NCBI GenBank assembly: GCA_002778195.1
Contig: PCDI01000009.1
Coordinates: 66,291-130,290, forward strand
From: Raffaelea ambrosiae
Lineage: Eukaryota > Ascomycota > Sordariomycetes > Ophiostomatales > Ophiostomataceae
Direction of reading: 5' to 3'
Length of the DNA: 64,000 nucleotides
Made by a program: the position numbers and the translations under genes. The notes under the pieces were generated by a model that made no database searches, was not told the origin of the DNA, and saw only the letters and a list, made by a program, of their open reading frames with translations. Positions 44,941-55,989 of the stretch are shown here, piece by piece (the stretch's first letter is position 1; every line of letters begins with the position of its first letter).

Positions 44941-47900
44941 ATGCATAACAGTCATCTGCCGGCTGGGCCGATAGCCCAGGGAGCAGCCGGACAGGGCATC
45001 GTCGACATGACACAGCCCGGCCAGATGTCTGGTGACCGGGGCGGAGGGGGAGGAGGCCGCGCAGATGGGGGTGGACGTGGTCGTCGCGGACGGCATTATG
45101 GGTCGCACTACCACCAGCACCACAGCCACAGCCAGCACTACCACAACGGCCAAGGCAACCAATACAGCCAACACAACCAGCAGATTCACATGGCCCAGCA
45201 GCAGATGTACCAGGGATACGGCAACCAGTACAACTCCAGCCCCTACGTGTATACGCAGGTGCAGCCGCCCTTTGTGCCGAATGGCACGCTGCCTACCTTC
45301 GTCCCGTTCCAGTACGGACGGGGAGGCCCGGCCATTCCACCACAGTACGCCTCCATGATGAATCCAGGGCCGATGCCAACGATGTCACCGGCAGGCGCTC
45401 CGCCAATGCACATCCAGGCTCTACCCGTCCCTTCACACCCGCAGCAGATGATGCAGCATCCGCAGCATATGCAGCCACTGCCGATCCCCCCCTACTCCAG
45501 GAGCTCTCAACAGCCCCCAGTTGTTGTCTCCACTCCCCATCCTGCCCAGCAGGGACCTGCGCTTTCTCCAGTGCAGATTGCTGGACATCAGCCACATCAG
45601 TCTCCCGCCATGCCGGCGCCTTCTCACCAACTGCCGCCGATGCCGGCTTCTCTTCCACCGCCACCCCATCCAGCCGGCCCGCTTCCACCGCCAACCGATA
45701 TCTTCCACAGTGCTCCTCAAATCGCCGCTCCCAATACAGCCCCCATTCTACCCCTAACTCCTTCACCCACCGAATCGTCACGCGCAATACCGACACCGAT
45801 GTCCCCGTTGGCATCCCGGGGCCTTCAAACATCGCCTGACTTGTCCGGTACCAACTCGAATACTGTTACTGATGCGCTCCCATCTTCTGCCACGGCGACT
45901 TGTCAATCGACCCCGCCCTCTTCTACAAACCGTTCCGACCGGAAAGATGATACTATGGTTGTGCCATTTAAACCTCCTGTAAGTTTACTCCCGTGCCGGT
46001 CCAGTTTTGTAGCTTTCTTTTTGTTCACATGTGCCGACTTCTTCTAAGATTGTTGTGATACAGCTTCCCTGGCTTTCCCGACCTGATGTTCCTTTCCCCA
46101 CACGAAGCCAGAAAAACCCCCGAAGACGGAGAAAACTGGCGGACGCAGCAGATGTCGAATTTGGATTTCCTTTGGACGGTACTCTCTCGACCAAGGCGTC
46201 GGACCATACAGCGGACGCGATCCCACGAGCAGAGACGCCATCAACGCTGGACCAGCCGTCCGAGAACGCTCCACCGACATCAACTACAACCCCTATCTCG
46301 GCCCAGCCCACGTCACAGACAGCGGCACCGATGGCCTCCGCCCAAGTCAAGGCTGCGACCATCAGCCCCAAACAAGGAAACGGTGGTGCTCCGCGCCCAG
46401 CAGTGCCTGCAGTTCCGGCCGTTCCCGCTGTCCCAGTTCGGGCGGTGCTTGGTAAATCACAGGCCAAGGACGAGGCCGATGGGAAGCCACAGTTTGGGGA
46501 TGTCACTACGCAAGACACAAGTTCCCAGAAAGTGAACGGTGAAAATTCTGCAGCTCCTGCGCCAGAGTCTTCGTCGGCACCACAACAGACGAAAGCCGCT
46601 GCGCCTCCGCCTCTCCGGCCTCAGCTCTGGACTGGGCTGTTTTCGAAGACGACGGCTGCACCAGCTGCCCAAGCAACCGCAAAGTCTGAAGCTAACGGTG
46701 CTACAAACGGCGAGCTGACTGGGAATGGTGTCAATGGCAACGGTGCCTCGTCCAGAGCAGGCGCTGTCACGTTGGGTGAGGCTATTGCCTCTTACCATGT
46801 CGGCCCGCTGAATAAGGTGGCATTTATTGAGCCTCGAGGCTTGATCAATACCGGCAATATGTGCTACATGAATTCAGTCCTTCAGGTTCTAGTTTTCTGT
46901 ATTCCATTTTACGACTTTTTGGACCAAGTGGGTAAAAAGGCTGCCCACAAGTTCAAGAGTGATACGCCATTGATCGACGCCATGTAAGTGGAAGCCCTCC
47001 CCGACCTTTGCACACACATTGTCGGAACCCGTACTAATATGCCCCGTGTTTTAGGATCATGTTTATTCGCGAATTCGAAGTCATTGACAGCGCAGATCCT
47101 GTTGACTTGCGGAGACGGCTAAAGAATGAGGATTTGGAACGGTATGGCGATGCGTTCATTCCGGAATTGGTCTACGACGCAATCAAGCAAATATCGCGCT
47201 TCTCGAGCATGAGGGTGAGTCCCTAGCCTCCACAATCGGCCCAAGAAGGCCAAATTCCAGTCGTGAGTCGTAATGACAAAGCTAATATCTCGTTTAAGCG
47301 TGGACATCAACAAGATGCAGAAGAATTTCTGGGTTTTTTTCTCGAATGCATGAACGAGGAGTGCACGCTGGTTATGACGGAATTGGCTATCAGCAATAGC
47401 GGGCACAACTCGATCCGTGGCACACCGGCACATTCGGTCACGTCGGAAATTCCCGACCCGTCTGGCGGGGATGGCTGGCTGGAGGTTGGTCCGCGTCAAC
47501 GGGCTGCTGTGACACAGTCGTCCGGCATCGCAACAGTATCGCCCGTTAACAGCATTTTTGGCGGAAAATTTCGGTCCGAATTACGCGTGCCTGGTCTGAA
47601 AGACTCGGTCACATATGAGCCCTACCAGTCTCTGCAACTCGATATCGACTCGCCCCAGGTTCGCAATATTGTGGATGCTCTCCGGGGCCTCACAAAACCA
47701 GAGACTCTGCACGGCGACTTTAATTCTCCCCTTGGTAAGGATGTGGCTGTGACGAAACAGGTCTTCATTGAGACCCTTCCTCCGGTTCTCATCCTCCATC
47801 TCAAGCGTTTCCAGTTCGACTGGCAGGGCAACGGTACTGTCAAAATCTGGAAGAATGTCGGATACCCACTTGAGCTTGAGATCCCTCGCGAGATCTTTGG

Positions 47901-48393
47901 CCGACGGAAGCGGAACAGCCTTCTGTCGGAACCCCTGCCAAAGTACAGGCTGAATGCAGTGGTGTACCACCATGGTAAGCAGGCTAGCGGTGGCCATTAC
48001 ACTGTGGATGTGCTGCGAGAAGACGGACGCGAATGGATACGGCTGGATGACACAGTCATCCGCCGCATCCGGGCAGACGATGTGGCCGCGGCCGCTGGTG
48101 AGGAAAGCACGCCGGAAAGCAGTGAGCCTTCGAGCTATGCCAACTCGAATAAGCGGGAGACAACAAGCAACGGTGGTGGATCTAGCAATCGGTTTGCTGG
48201 CATGGGCGCCGACGATAGCGGTGATGCCGAGAACGGCTGGAGCCAAGTCAGTGCTCCAGTTAACGGTAACAACAAGAAGTGGAGCAGCGTTGCCAATGGC
48301 ACCGCCAACACGGCCACCAGGTCCAAGCAACCAAAAGACAACATCAAGGATAATAAGGTAGCGTACCTTTTGTTCTACCAGCGTGTCAATTGA
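44941..48393 (+). CDS. UBP3: Ubiquitin carboxyl-terminal hydrolase, Ubp3/USP10 type
   Basis: Exons 44941-45978, 46064-46983, 47055-47214 and 47299-48393 give 1070 aa. Start is the first ATG in the open frame; an upstream spliced exon is not excluded. Residues 1-340 are Gly/His/Gln then Pro/Gln-rich low complexity, and about 340-560 is another unstructured Ala/Pro/Thr-rich stretch. The peptidase C19 domain follows: Cys box GLINTGNMCYMNSVLQVL with catalytic Cys near 613, RGHQQDAEEFLGFF, LPPVLILHLKRFQFD, and His box HHGKQASGGHYTVDVL with His near 939, then WIRLDDTVI (Asp). The end KVAYLLFYQRVN is typical. Relatives deubiquitinate coat, ribosomal and autophagy targets with a Bre5/G3BP cofactor, which is not encoded here. 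Confidence 0.92.
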
Positions 48394-48902
48394 GAGGAGC
48401 TGGGATGATGAAACGCAGCATTCGGGAGTGTATACTACGAGACGGAACCTTAAAAAATACTTCTTCAGTGGGTTGCTAGCATTATTTTTTATTTTCTTGC
48501 GGAAGCTATCTTTCATGTATACCGTCTGTCATCTTAGGTGGGCATCAGGCGAAGGCGAAGGAGTTTCTATTTTTTGTTACATAGAGCCCCCAAGCAACAT
48601 TTACCTTATAACCGCATTTTCAGCAATAAATCGGTCCCATGTGTGGCCAGGATTAATCTTTATGACTGGGCGATAGGCCAGCGTGGTGTATTTGGCTATG
48701 AATCTGCAAGAGGAGGTCAAATATACAATGCAAAACATTACAAAACATTACCAAAACTCAGAAAAATGCTTCCGAAAGCCAGTGTCTATCGCCTTGCGGC
48801 GTGAATTAGCTCGTTTGTTTCACCTGCATCCCGCTTCCCCTCGCCACGTTTTCTATGTAATGTTATATAGCTGTGGAGAACTCGTCACGGCACCTTGGAC
48901 GT
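48394..48902. other. Convergent intergenic region
   Basis: About 500 bp of AT-rich sequence between UBP3 (+) and RIB3 (-) stops; presumably 3' UTRs. Confidence 0.5.
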
Positions 48903-49780
48903 TCATGCCTCGTCCTCGGTTGGCCCAGGAAATGACTTGCTGCCGGCTGGATGGGTCTTTTCGAGATACGTAACCAAATCGGAAATCGTGCACACCTTGA
49001 GGCCCCATTTGCGCGCAAAGGCGATACAGCCCTCGCCGCGCAGCATGCCCGAGCCACGGCGCAGCGCCTGGCCAGGCACCTCGGAGCCATCGTCCACCAG
49101 CTCTGAGATGACGGCCACGCGCGGCTTGCCCGTCAAACGGCAGAAGTCGACGCCGGCCTCAGTGTGGCCGCGGCGCTCGCGCACGCCGCCAGGGCGGGCA
49201 CGCAGCGGCAGGACGTGGCCGGGCCGGCGGAAAGCGGCGGCAGCTGTGGCCTTGGAGGCGCCATTAGTCGCGCCTTTTGCCCCATTGGTACCGCTGGTCT
49301 CCTTCTGGTTGGCAGCTACAACCGCCTCCAGCTCCGTGTAGTCCTGGGCCAGGCGACGGCAGGCCAGCGCGCGGTCGGCGGCACTGATGCCGGTAGTCAC
49401 ACCCGGGTCGGCGGCGTCAATGGTCAGGGTGTAGGCGGTGCCGCGCAGATCCTCGCTCTTAGTGACCATGAGCGGCAAGCTGAGGCGGTCGGCGCGGGTG
49501 GGCAGCATGGGAGCGCAGACGATGCCGGAGCTGTGGCGGATGAGGAAGGCCATCTGCTCGGTGGTGACGTTCTCGGCGGCCACAATCAGGTCACCCTCGT
49601 TCTCCCGGCCTGGGTCGTCCATGACGACGATGAACTCGCCGTTGCCTGGAGATGTGTTAGAGCCTCTTGGGTCCATTCAGCTCCTCCGAGTTCGTCCCGG
49701 TGTTTTCTGTCACCCAGCCGCTACTTACGAAAGGCATTGATCGTGTCCGGGATCGAGTCGAATTCGTCTGCTTGAGCCAT
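48903..49780 (-). CDS. RIB3: 3,4-dihydroxy-2-butanone 4-phosphate synthase
   Basis: Exons 49780-49729 and 49645-48903 (intron 49646-49728, phase 1) give 264 aa. The enzyme converts ribulose 5-phosphate to 3,4-dihydroxy-2-butanone 4-phosphate and formate, feeding the xylene ring of riboflavin. Visible motifs: MAQADEFDSIPDTINAFRNG, the acidic loop DDPGRENEGDLIVAAENV, IRHSSGIVCAPM, GTAYTLTIDAADPGVTTGIS, FRRPGHVLPLRARPGGVRER and RGHTEAGVDFCRLTGKPRVA, ending in the conserved lobe with GEGCIAFARKWGLK. It is a monofunctional enzyme without a GTP cyclohydrolase II domain. It is longer than typical because of a Thr/Asn/Gly/Ala/Lys-rich insert of about 25 residues (around 135-160) before FRRPGH. Confidence 0.94.
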
Positions 49781-50962
49781 GGTGCCTGGCATGGGCCTGT
49801 CGCACGATCAAGACGTACTCTTCTTCGTTGTCTCCTTCTGTTCTTTCTGCGGGCGTGCTTGTGCGAACAAGCAGTGTCGTTCGGGTCTACCTCGGCACCC
49901 TGTCGACAAAAGAGGAGTCGACTGTCACGGGCCACGGGCGGGAGCAACAAGCGAGTAAGACGACAAAGCCGAAGGTTGCGCAAGTTGGCCAGCAGGCTCA
50001 ATGGCTTGGGCAAAGAAAGCACGTTCCGCGCACAGAGATTCTCGGCGAATTGGTGTGCGAGAAACGTTCTCTTCCAAGAAGCAAAGACACTCGAGAATTC
50101 ACCAAAGCCTAGATAGAGAGGAGGCACGTTATATTTGGGGGGGTATGGTGCCGTAGTCTGCCTTTTTGCTTTGGCTACTCGTGTGTACTGGCCATATTTT
50201 TTTCACTTCTCCTCCCTGCTAGTCACGATTTTGCTCTAATACCAGAAGCGGCACCAAAGCGATGGAGTGGTTCTGTTTGGGCTTAGCAAGCGTTAGCGGG
50301 GTTTTAGTGGGCTCCTTGCCGACGGCCCAGAGGCAAGAGAAGCGTGTGGAAGCCTAGAACCGCGGCCAGGTGAGTTGTGGGGATTTCTACACCGTATTTG
50401 CAACCATTTGTCTGCGTGCCTGGGGCTCTTTGTCATCCTTATGCAGCCAGCAGACCTCGAATAAATTAACTTCAATTAATACGCGTACACGGCGGCCAAC
50501 CAACTCGAGTTCTTCATGGGACGCAGAGAAGGCTTCCAATATGGAGGAAATCTGGTTGTGGGTTATGCTTTGTACTATATATCTGCGTTGGCGGACCTGT
50601 CTAAGGGGGCCATGGTGTTCTGGGCGGCTCCGCACAATGCGAGGGTTCCGAGGCGAGTTTTGCAAGAAGCAAGGAGGAATACGAGTATGTAAAATATTTG
50701 CCAGCTTCGCGGCAGGGTGGGTATCTTGCGTCCAGCATGACGTAGGGGATGTGCGCTCTGCAGCCGACGCAGCTCTGCAGCTGGCAGGATCGATCCTGTG
50801 CTGCCGCAGAGCTGGCATTGGGGCGGTCACGCCCGGCAAAACACACAGCTTGGCAAAGCGGGTTCTCTTGGAGAACCCAGTCCACGGACGAAAGCTCCAA
50901 CAGCCGCTGCCCGCCAGCACAGCCTGAGGGATTGCTCAAGTTCGCCAGACTATTTTTGCACA
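49781..50962. other. Divergent promoter region RIB3/COQ3
   Basis: 1.2 kb without a credible gene. A near copy of the dispersed 9-mer (GTATCTTGC) is at 50721-50729. Confidence 0.5.
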
Positions 50963-51949
50963 ATGCTCTCATCCCGGGCTGCCGCGCCTGCGCTACGACG
51001 GGCGTGCCGTATTCCGACACGCCCAGCGCGCTGTGTCGCTTCACAGGCACGGCGCCAGATCAGCACACACAACGCGCCGTCCAGGCCACGACGACAACAG
51101 CCACCCTTGGCTGCCTCTTTGCGAACAAATTCCACATCTGCCTCGTCTCCTCCGTCGTCCCCGCTCTCGGTCAGCCCAGAAGAGGTGGCACACTTCAATG
51201 CTCTCGCTGCCACGTGGTGGGACCCCTACGGCTCGTCCCGCCTGTTGCACCAGATGAACCCCCTTCGCCACGACTTTATCCGCAGCTGCGTCCAGGGCGA
51301 TGGAGTTGCACCCGGCGACGCCAATAGCCTCCCACGGACCTTTCTCGATATTGGCTGCGGCGGCGGCATCTTTGCCGAAAGCGCCGCTCGCCTGCCCACC
51401 ACGACCTCCGTCACCGCCATCGACCCATCCGCCGAGGTCCTCAACGTCGCTCGCGCGCACGCCCGCCGTGACCCGGCTCTGGCACCGCCACGGCTGCAGT
51501 ACCGCCAGGCGTCCATCGAGGATTTGAGCTCGGAGGAGGACGGCACGTTTGACATGGTGACGCTGTTTGAGGTGCTGGAGCACGTGGCGACGGACCCGGG
51601 CGCGTTCCTGGACCAGTGCGGACGGCTGGTGCGGCCAGGAGGCTGGCTGGTTCTGAGCACCATGGCGCGGACTTGGACCAGCTGGCTGACGACCGTAGTT
51701 GCCGCAGAGGGTATTCTCGGAATTGTGCCGCGGGGAACCCACGATTGGGCCAAGTACGTGAACGCGGACGAGCTGATGGCGCACTTTGAGCCCGGAGGCG
51801 CCGCGGCATCGTCAGCCACAACATGGTACAGCCCGCGTTTTCAGGGGGTGGTGTACGTGCCGGCACTGGGCTGGCAGGTGGTCCCGGGGGGCGAGAAGCT
51901 GGGCAACTACTTCTTTGCCATACGTAAGGCGGACGAGACGGTCCGGTAG
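50963..51949 (+). CDS. COQ3: Ubiquinone biosynthesis O-methyltransferase, mitochondrial
   Basis: Intronless, 328 aa. Coq3 performs both O-methylations of the ubiquinone ring with S-adenosylmethionine at the matrix side of the inner membrane. The start MLSSRAAAPALRRACRIPTR opens an Arg/Ala/Ser-rich mitochondrial presequence of about 60 residues. The enzyme part begins VSPEEVAHFNALAATWWDP and YGSSRLLHQMNPLRHDFI, both typical of UbiG/Coq3, then SAM motif I FLDIGCGGGIFAESAARLP, TAIDPSAEVLNVARAHAR, the FEVLEHVATDPGAFL motif and ILGIVPRGTHDWAKYVN. The frame is open further upstream, but the presequence fits only this ATG. Confidence 0.95.
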   Translation: MLSSRAAAPALRRACRIPTRPARCVASQARRQISTHNAPSRPRRQQPPLAASLRTNSTSASSPPSSPLSVSPEEVAHFNALAATWWDPYGSSRLLHQMNPLRHDFIRSCVQGDGVAPGDANSLPRTFLDIGCGGGIFAESAARLPTTTSVTAIDPSAEVLNVARAHARRDPALAPPRLQYRQASIEDLSSEEDGTFDMVTLFEVLEHVATDPGAFLDQCGRLVRPGGWLVLSTMARTWTSWLTTVVAAEGILGIVPRGTHDWAKYVNADELMAHFEPGGAAASSATTWYSPRFQGVVYVPALGWQVVPGGEKLGNYFFAIRKADETVR

Positions 51950-52675
51950 AGATCATCTTTGTGTGCTAGAATGCAAAATGTAACAATATTTAGATCATTA
52001 TCCGCAAGATATCTGTAGGAGGATTCTGTTTCTTGGCCACCGACCATCGGCTTGCTCCGAATGGGTTTTTTTTTTTTTTGTGACTGCTGCCGGGGCCTCC
52101 TCTCCACCAGCACACATGTGTGCACTGCAGTCGTTTACGGGGTAAACATCAACACGCTTTCTGCTTGCTCCCGGGCACTTGCCAGCCAAACCCCACCAGA
52201 CCAGCCTGTGTGTCCTGTAGGGCCCCGAAAGGAAAATAAAGAAGGTGAAGGCAAAAGCAATGAAATGGATGGATAAAAAGAAACCTGGGCATTGAAGGGA
52301 GGGGCAAAGGGAAAGAAAACATGCGGACCTGTAGCCCAAAAAAACCGGCCTCCTAATAAACCATATCTCTTAGTAAAATACAATAAAAAAACACATCAAG
52401 AATGGGAAAAATGGAAAGCAAGGGTCCCAATGTAAACAGAATTGGGTAGGGGTGAAAAGAGTGCGTCCATAGTAAGGAACGCATAATGGAAGGGAAGTGC
52501 CGCTCTCATATCTCGTCTTCGTCGTACAGTCGTAGTCCGTCCCTGGTGTTCTTTTTTGTTTTTGTTTTGGCTTGGTTGCAAGTTGTTTTCTTTATTTGTG
52601 TTGTTTATTTTGCTGGGGTTGCTTTTTTTTTTTTTTTTTTTTTTTCCCCTTAGTCTTGGCAGGATGTTGGACCGT
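51950..52675. other. Convergent intergenic region
   Basis: About 730 bp between COQ3 (+) and the Clr5-domain gene (-), with T-runs at 52067-52079 and 52623-52645. No coding frame of note. Confidence 0.5.
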
Positions 52676-54628
52676 TCAAGTGCTAGAACGCTGCTGTTCA
52701 TCGCCTTCAAAGCTGGAGAACAGGAACGGAACAGACAGCCGATGGTACGTCGAAGACTCGCCAGTCTGTTCTGGGGCCGAGGCCGAAGACACAGCGCTGA
52801 ATGGCAGGAAGGATGATTGCAGAGTCAAAGAAGGAACCATGTTTCCAACGGACGGCTCTGGGGACCCATCAGGACCCGATGACGACAGAGTTGTGGCCAT
52901 CAAGGAAGCTTCTGTGGAGCCCGGCAGGGATAACGTCCGATGGAGACGTGGTGGCCGAAGTTGCTGTTGCTGCTGGTGCTGCTGGTGGATCTGCCTCGTC
53001 TGATCTACATTGGATTGGTGTGTGGGTGCGTGATATGGGCCTTGGTGCCGTGGTTGCTGCTGATGCTGATAGGGCGATAGAGTAAACTGCTGACCGTGTT
53101 GATGTGCTGCTTTCTGGACACCGCTGTTAGGGAAGTGCTGTCGGTGCTGTGGCTGCTGTGGCTGCTGTGCCTGTGGGATCGTGGACATGTGCTCCTCGCT
53201 GCTGATAGTGACCTGCGGTCTGGCAACACCACCGCCTCCCGATCTTGCGTCTCGGAGGGAAGCCAGCAGAGAGCCGCTCCAGGCCAGGTCAGTGTCTAAG
53301 CCGCCCAGAGTCAGTGCTGCATTGGGGGCCGGGCTGTTGTGTGCTGGCACGGGAAGTTGGGCGACCAGGTCGCTGGGCACATTTCCGGCGGAATAGGGGA
53401 AGCTAGACGCATAGGCCGATGACACGGGCACGGTCGTCAACCCACCGCCGGGTGCCTGGGCCGAGTCTGGGGAGAGGTGCTTGCTCTTTTGGTGGTCGTC
53501 TGTATTCCAGTCTTGCTTGCTTTGCTGGTAATAAGGCTGCATATGTTCAGGCCCGAACCGTGGTGTCTGGTAGAGGGACTGCTCCGTCTGTCTCTTGTAC
53601 CTATCCATTGGCAAATGTCTTTTTTTTTTTTTTTGGTCAATCCAAGAAACAAATACGACACCCAAGAAGAAAGGAAGGCAGTCAAAAAAAAAAGAAAGAA
53701 AGAAAGGAAGGGAGTCAAGAAAAAGAAGAAAGGAAGGGAGTCGAGCAAAGCCTGAAACCGATCCAAAAGGAGTTTGAAAAAGCAAAAGCAAGGACGCATT
53801 GGGGAAACGGGTAACCGGAATATGATCAAAGGGGTTTCGGCTTACACGTCATTGTCTGCCACCAAAGACTGATGCCCGGCCTGCCTGTCCTTTGCCGCGA
53901 CTTGTCGATTCGTGTAGATGAAGTTGTTGCGGGCCATGCTGCTTCCGCTGCTGGCGGTGCTGGAGCTATAGGCAGTGTTGTGCGGGCTATTGCTATCGCA
54001 GATGGTGCTGGCATAGCTGCTTTGACTGGTAGATGTGGCCATGGGCGTGGGCAAATGGGCGGCGGTGGTGCTAGAAGGCGTCGTCCCGTTCGCACCGTCC
54101 AAGGTGTTGTTCTGCATGAGGCCGTAGCCAGTGCTGGAATCCTCGAGGCAAAAGTGCGGCCGGCTGGTAGACGGGGGTGTCAGCCGCTCGTCAAATAGCG
54201 GCTTGGAGCCCGGAAGAGGCACCTGAAGGCCCGACCGAGCCAGATCCAATCCATCCCCGTGCTGTGTGCTGACTCTTCCCATGGCATGGCTGTACGTCGG
54301 GCTCCAAGCATCGCTGGATGCTCGTGTTGCAGCGTTGCGTCGCTGGGCCGTTCGAGAATTGCGGGCATGTCTGATATATTTTGTAACATTCCATTTCTTG
54401 AACTGGCATCGGTATGCTCGTGTTCTGTGGCAAGAAGGAGAAGACAGGCCTGTTAGAACGAGGGAAAGGGCAGGTCGAACAAAAGGAACGCAAAGGAATA
54501 GAAAGGACTTACGAGGCCTTGAACTCGTGTGTCACCTCCATGTACGCCTTGACCGCGTCCAGGTGCCATCCTTTGCTCTTATAAAGGCCAACAATTGTTG
54601 CCTTGTGATCTTCCCACGGTTTGGTCAT
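52676..54628 (-). CDS. Clr5-domain protein with Gln-rich C-terminus
   Basis: Exons 54628-54513, 54424-53846 and 53600-52676 give 539 aa. Residues 1-55 are a Clr5 domain: MTKPWEDHKATIVGLYKSKG, then AYMEVTHEFKAS and, across intron 1, TRAYRCQFKKWNVTKYIRHA. The family pattern is W-x-x-K/H near the start, a short helical hairpin and a basic Trp-containing end, seen in many fungal proteins of unknown function and probably DNA- or RNA-associated. The remainder is low complexity: Ser/Thr-rich (about 100-230), then Gln/His/Pro-rich (QQPQQPQHRQH; HQQHQQQQQLRPPRLHRTLS), as in transcriptional activators. Exon 2 ends within GACGT before GTAAGC and exon 3 begins after ATAG, rebuilding ADNDVYKRQTEQ. A regulatory role is inferred only. 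Confidence 0.82.
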
Positions 54629-55975
54629 CGCCGCCTGCTTCTCTGGGGACCGGCAACAGAGAGCTGAAGCTTGCAAGGGAAAAAGAAAGAGGCGAGCACG
54701 GGCGCTGAGAAGTTTCACCACTTGTGAATGGTCACTTCAAAGAAAGACGCGGCCTGCTTCGTAGCAAGCAGAGGACCGCCGAGAGGGGAGCCGGCAGAGG
54801 AGTGGTGATGGCAAGCAGATACGATCGCCAGGGAGGAGGTATATGTGTGGCCAATGGAACAAAGATAGATTTCAAAGGCAAGGTTACCAAACAGCTCCGA
54901 AGAGCTTTCATTCAAAGGTGAATGGGAATGCGAGAGCAAACAGAGATACGCAACGAAATACTTGCAAACTGTTCAGCAATTTGATGGCACTTTTTTGGCC
55001 ATTGGCACGGTGCAGGTACCGGCAGTATAAATAGGTCGGCGTGAAGGCTGGCAGCTTGTCTGGGAAACGCGAGGGAAGAAGGGAAGGGAAGGCTGAGTAC
55101 AGGGTTTAACTAGTATGTATGTGGAGAGGAGGTTCGGAGCAGAGAGACCATGAAGTAAGAAAGGCAGGTGTGCTGCCCACAAAAAATTCTGGAAGACACA
55201 GGAGGCTAAGGCAAAGGCAAAGGCAAAGACGGGGAAGGTCAGCCGTCTGATATAGGCCGCCTGCTTTGATATCTCAACCACGGCCCTCGAGCTCGTCTAG
55301 GAACCATACAGCAGCTGTCTGGTGCCCGTGTTCTCTTCGCCGTCCGCTCACACGGCACCATTCTGCTCTTTCTGCAGAAACGGGATGACACTTACGAAAG
55401 ACAGCGCCCCTGGGCTTTCTTACCAGATTGTGTCCTCTCCCCCCTCCCCCCCTCCTCTCTCCTCCCGGGCTGCACTTGCACGCTGCTCCGTGTGTGACCG
55501 TCTTTGCTGCAAGCAGAGAGACCTGGTCCGCCCAAGAAGGCAAAGCCAGATGCCTTGACTATATAATAGCACGTTGCTCGAAAAGTCCAGGCGGTAGATA
55601 GTCAATAGCTCGCCTGCACTTCCACGCCAAAAGAAACCGACGCCCCAGTGGGATTCTTCAGGATGCCAAAGACAAGGCGGCCAATTAATGGGTACAACCC
55701 CCCCACTCCAGTGTTGTTTTTATGCCCCTCTCCTCTCCTTCTCTCCTCCCCTTCTGTTGGTATGCGGGCGGGCAGTAGTCTTCGTCCTTGTTTGTCTCAT
55801 ACGGGGTGCTATTCCAGACAGGGATCGATACTTGTACACTCTTGGAGAGTGCACCTGCACAAAGGTGCAGACATGCCGCTACCACCGTGCAACCGCCACG
55901 CTGGACTTGCCAGAGTACCATCCCAGACGAGACAGCGAGACAGAAGAGCACACTTTCCTGCACCTTACGCGTCCG

Positions 55976-55989
55976 CCCCCCCCCCCCCC
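55976..55989. repeat. Homopolymer C14
   Basis: Fourteen consecutive C in the spacer upstream of the Clr5-domain gene. Confidence 0.85.

Noticed and set aside
30055..51949. A functional cluster of flavin/NAD/quinone genes
   Set aside because: Amine oxidase, acyl-CoA dehydrogenase, NMA1, RIB3 and COQ3 are near each other, but unrelated housekeeping genes are interspersed and promoters share no evident element; normal gene order is the simpler explanation.
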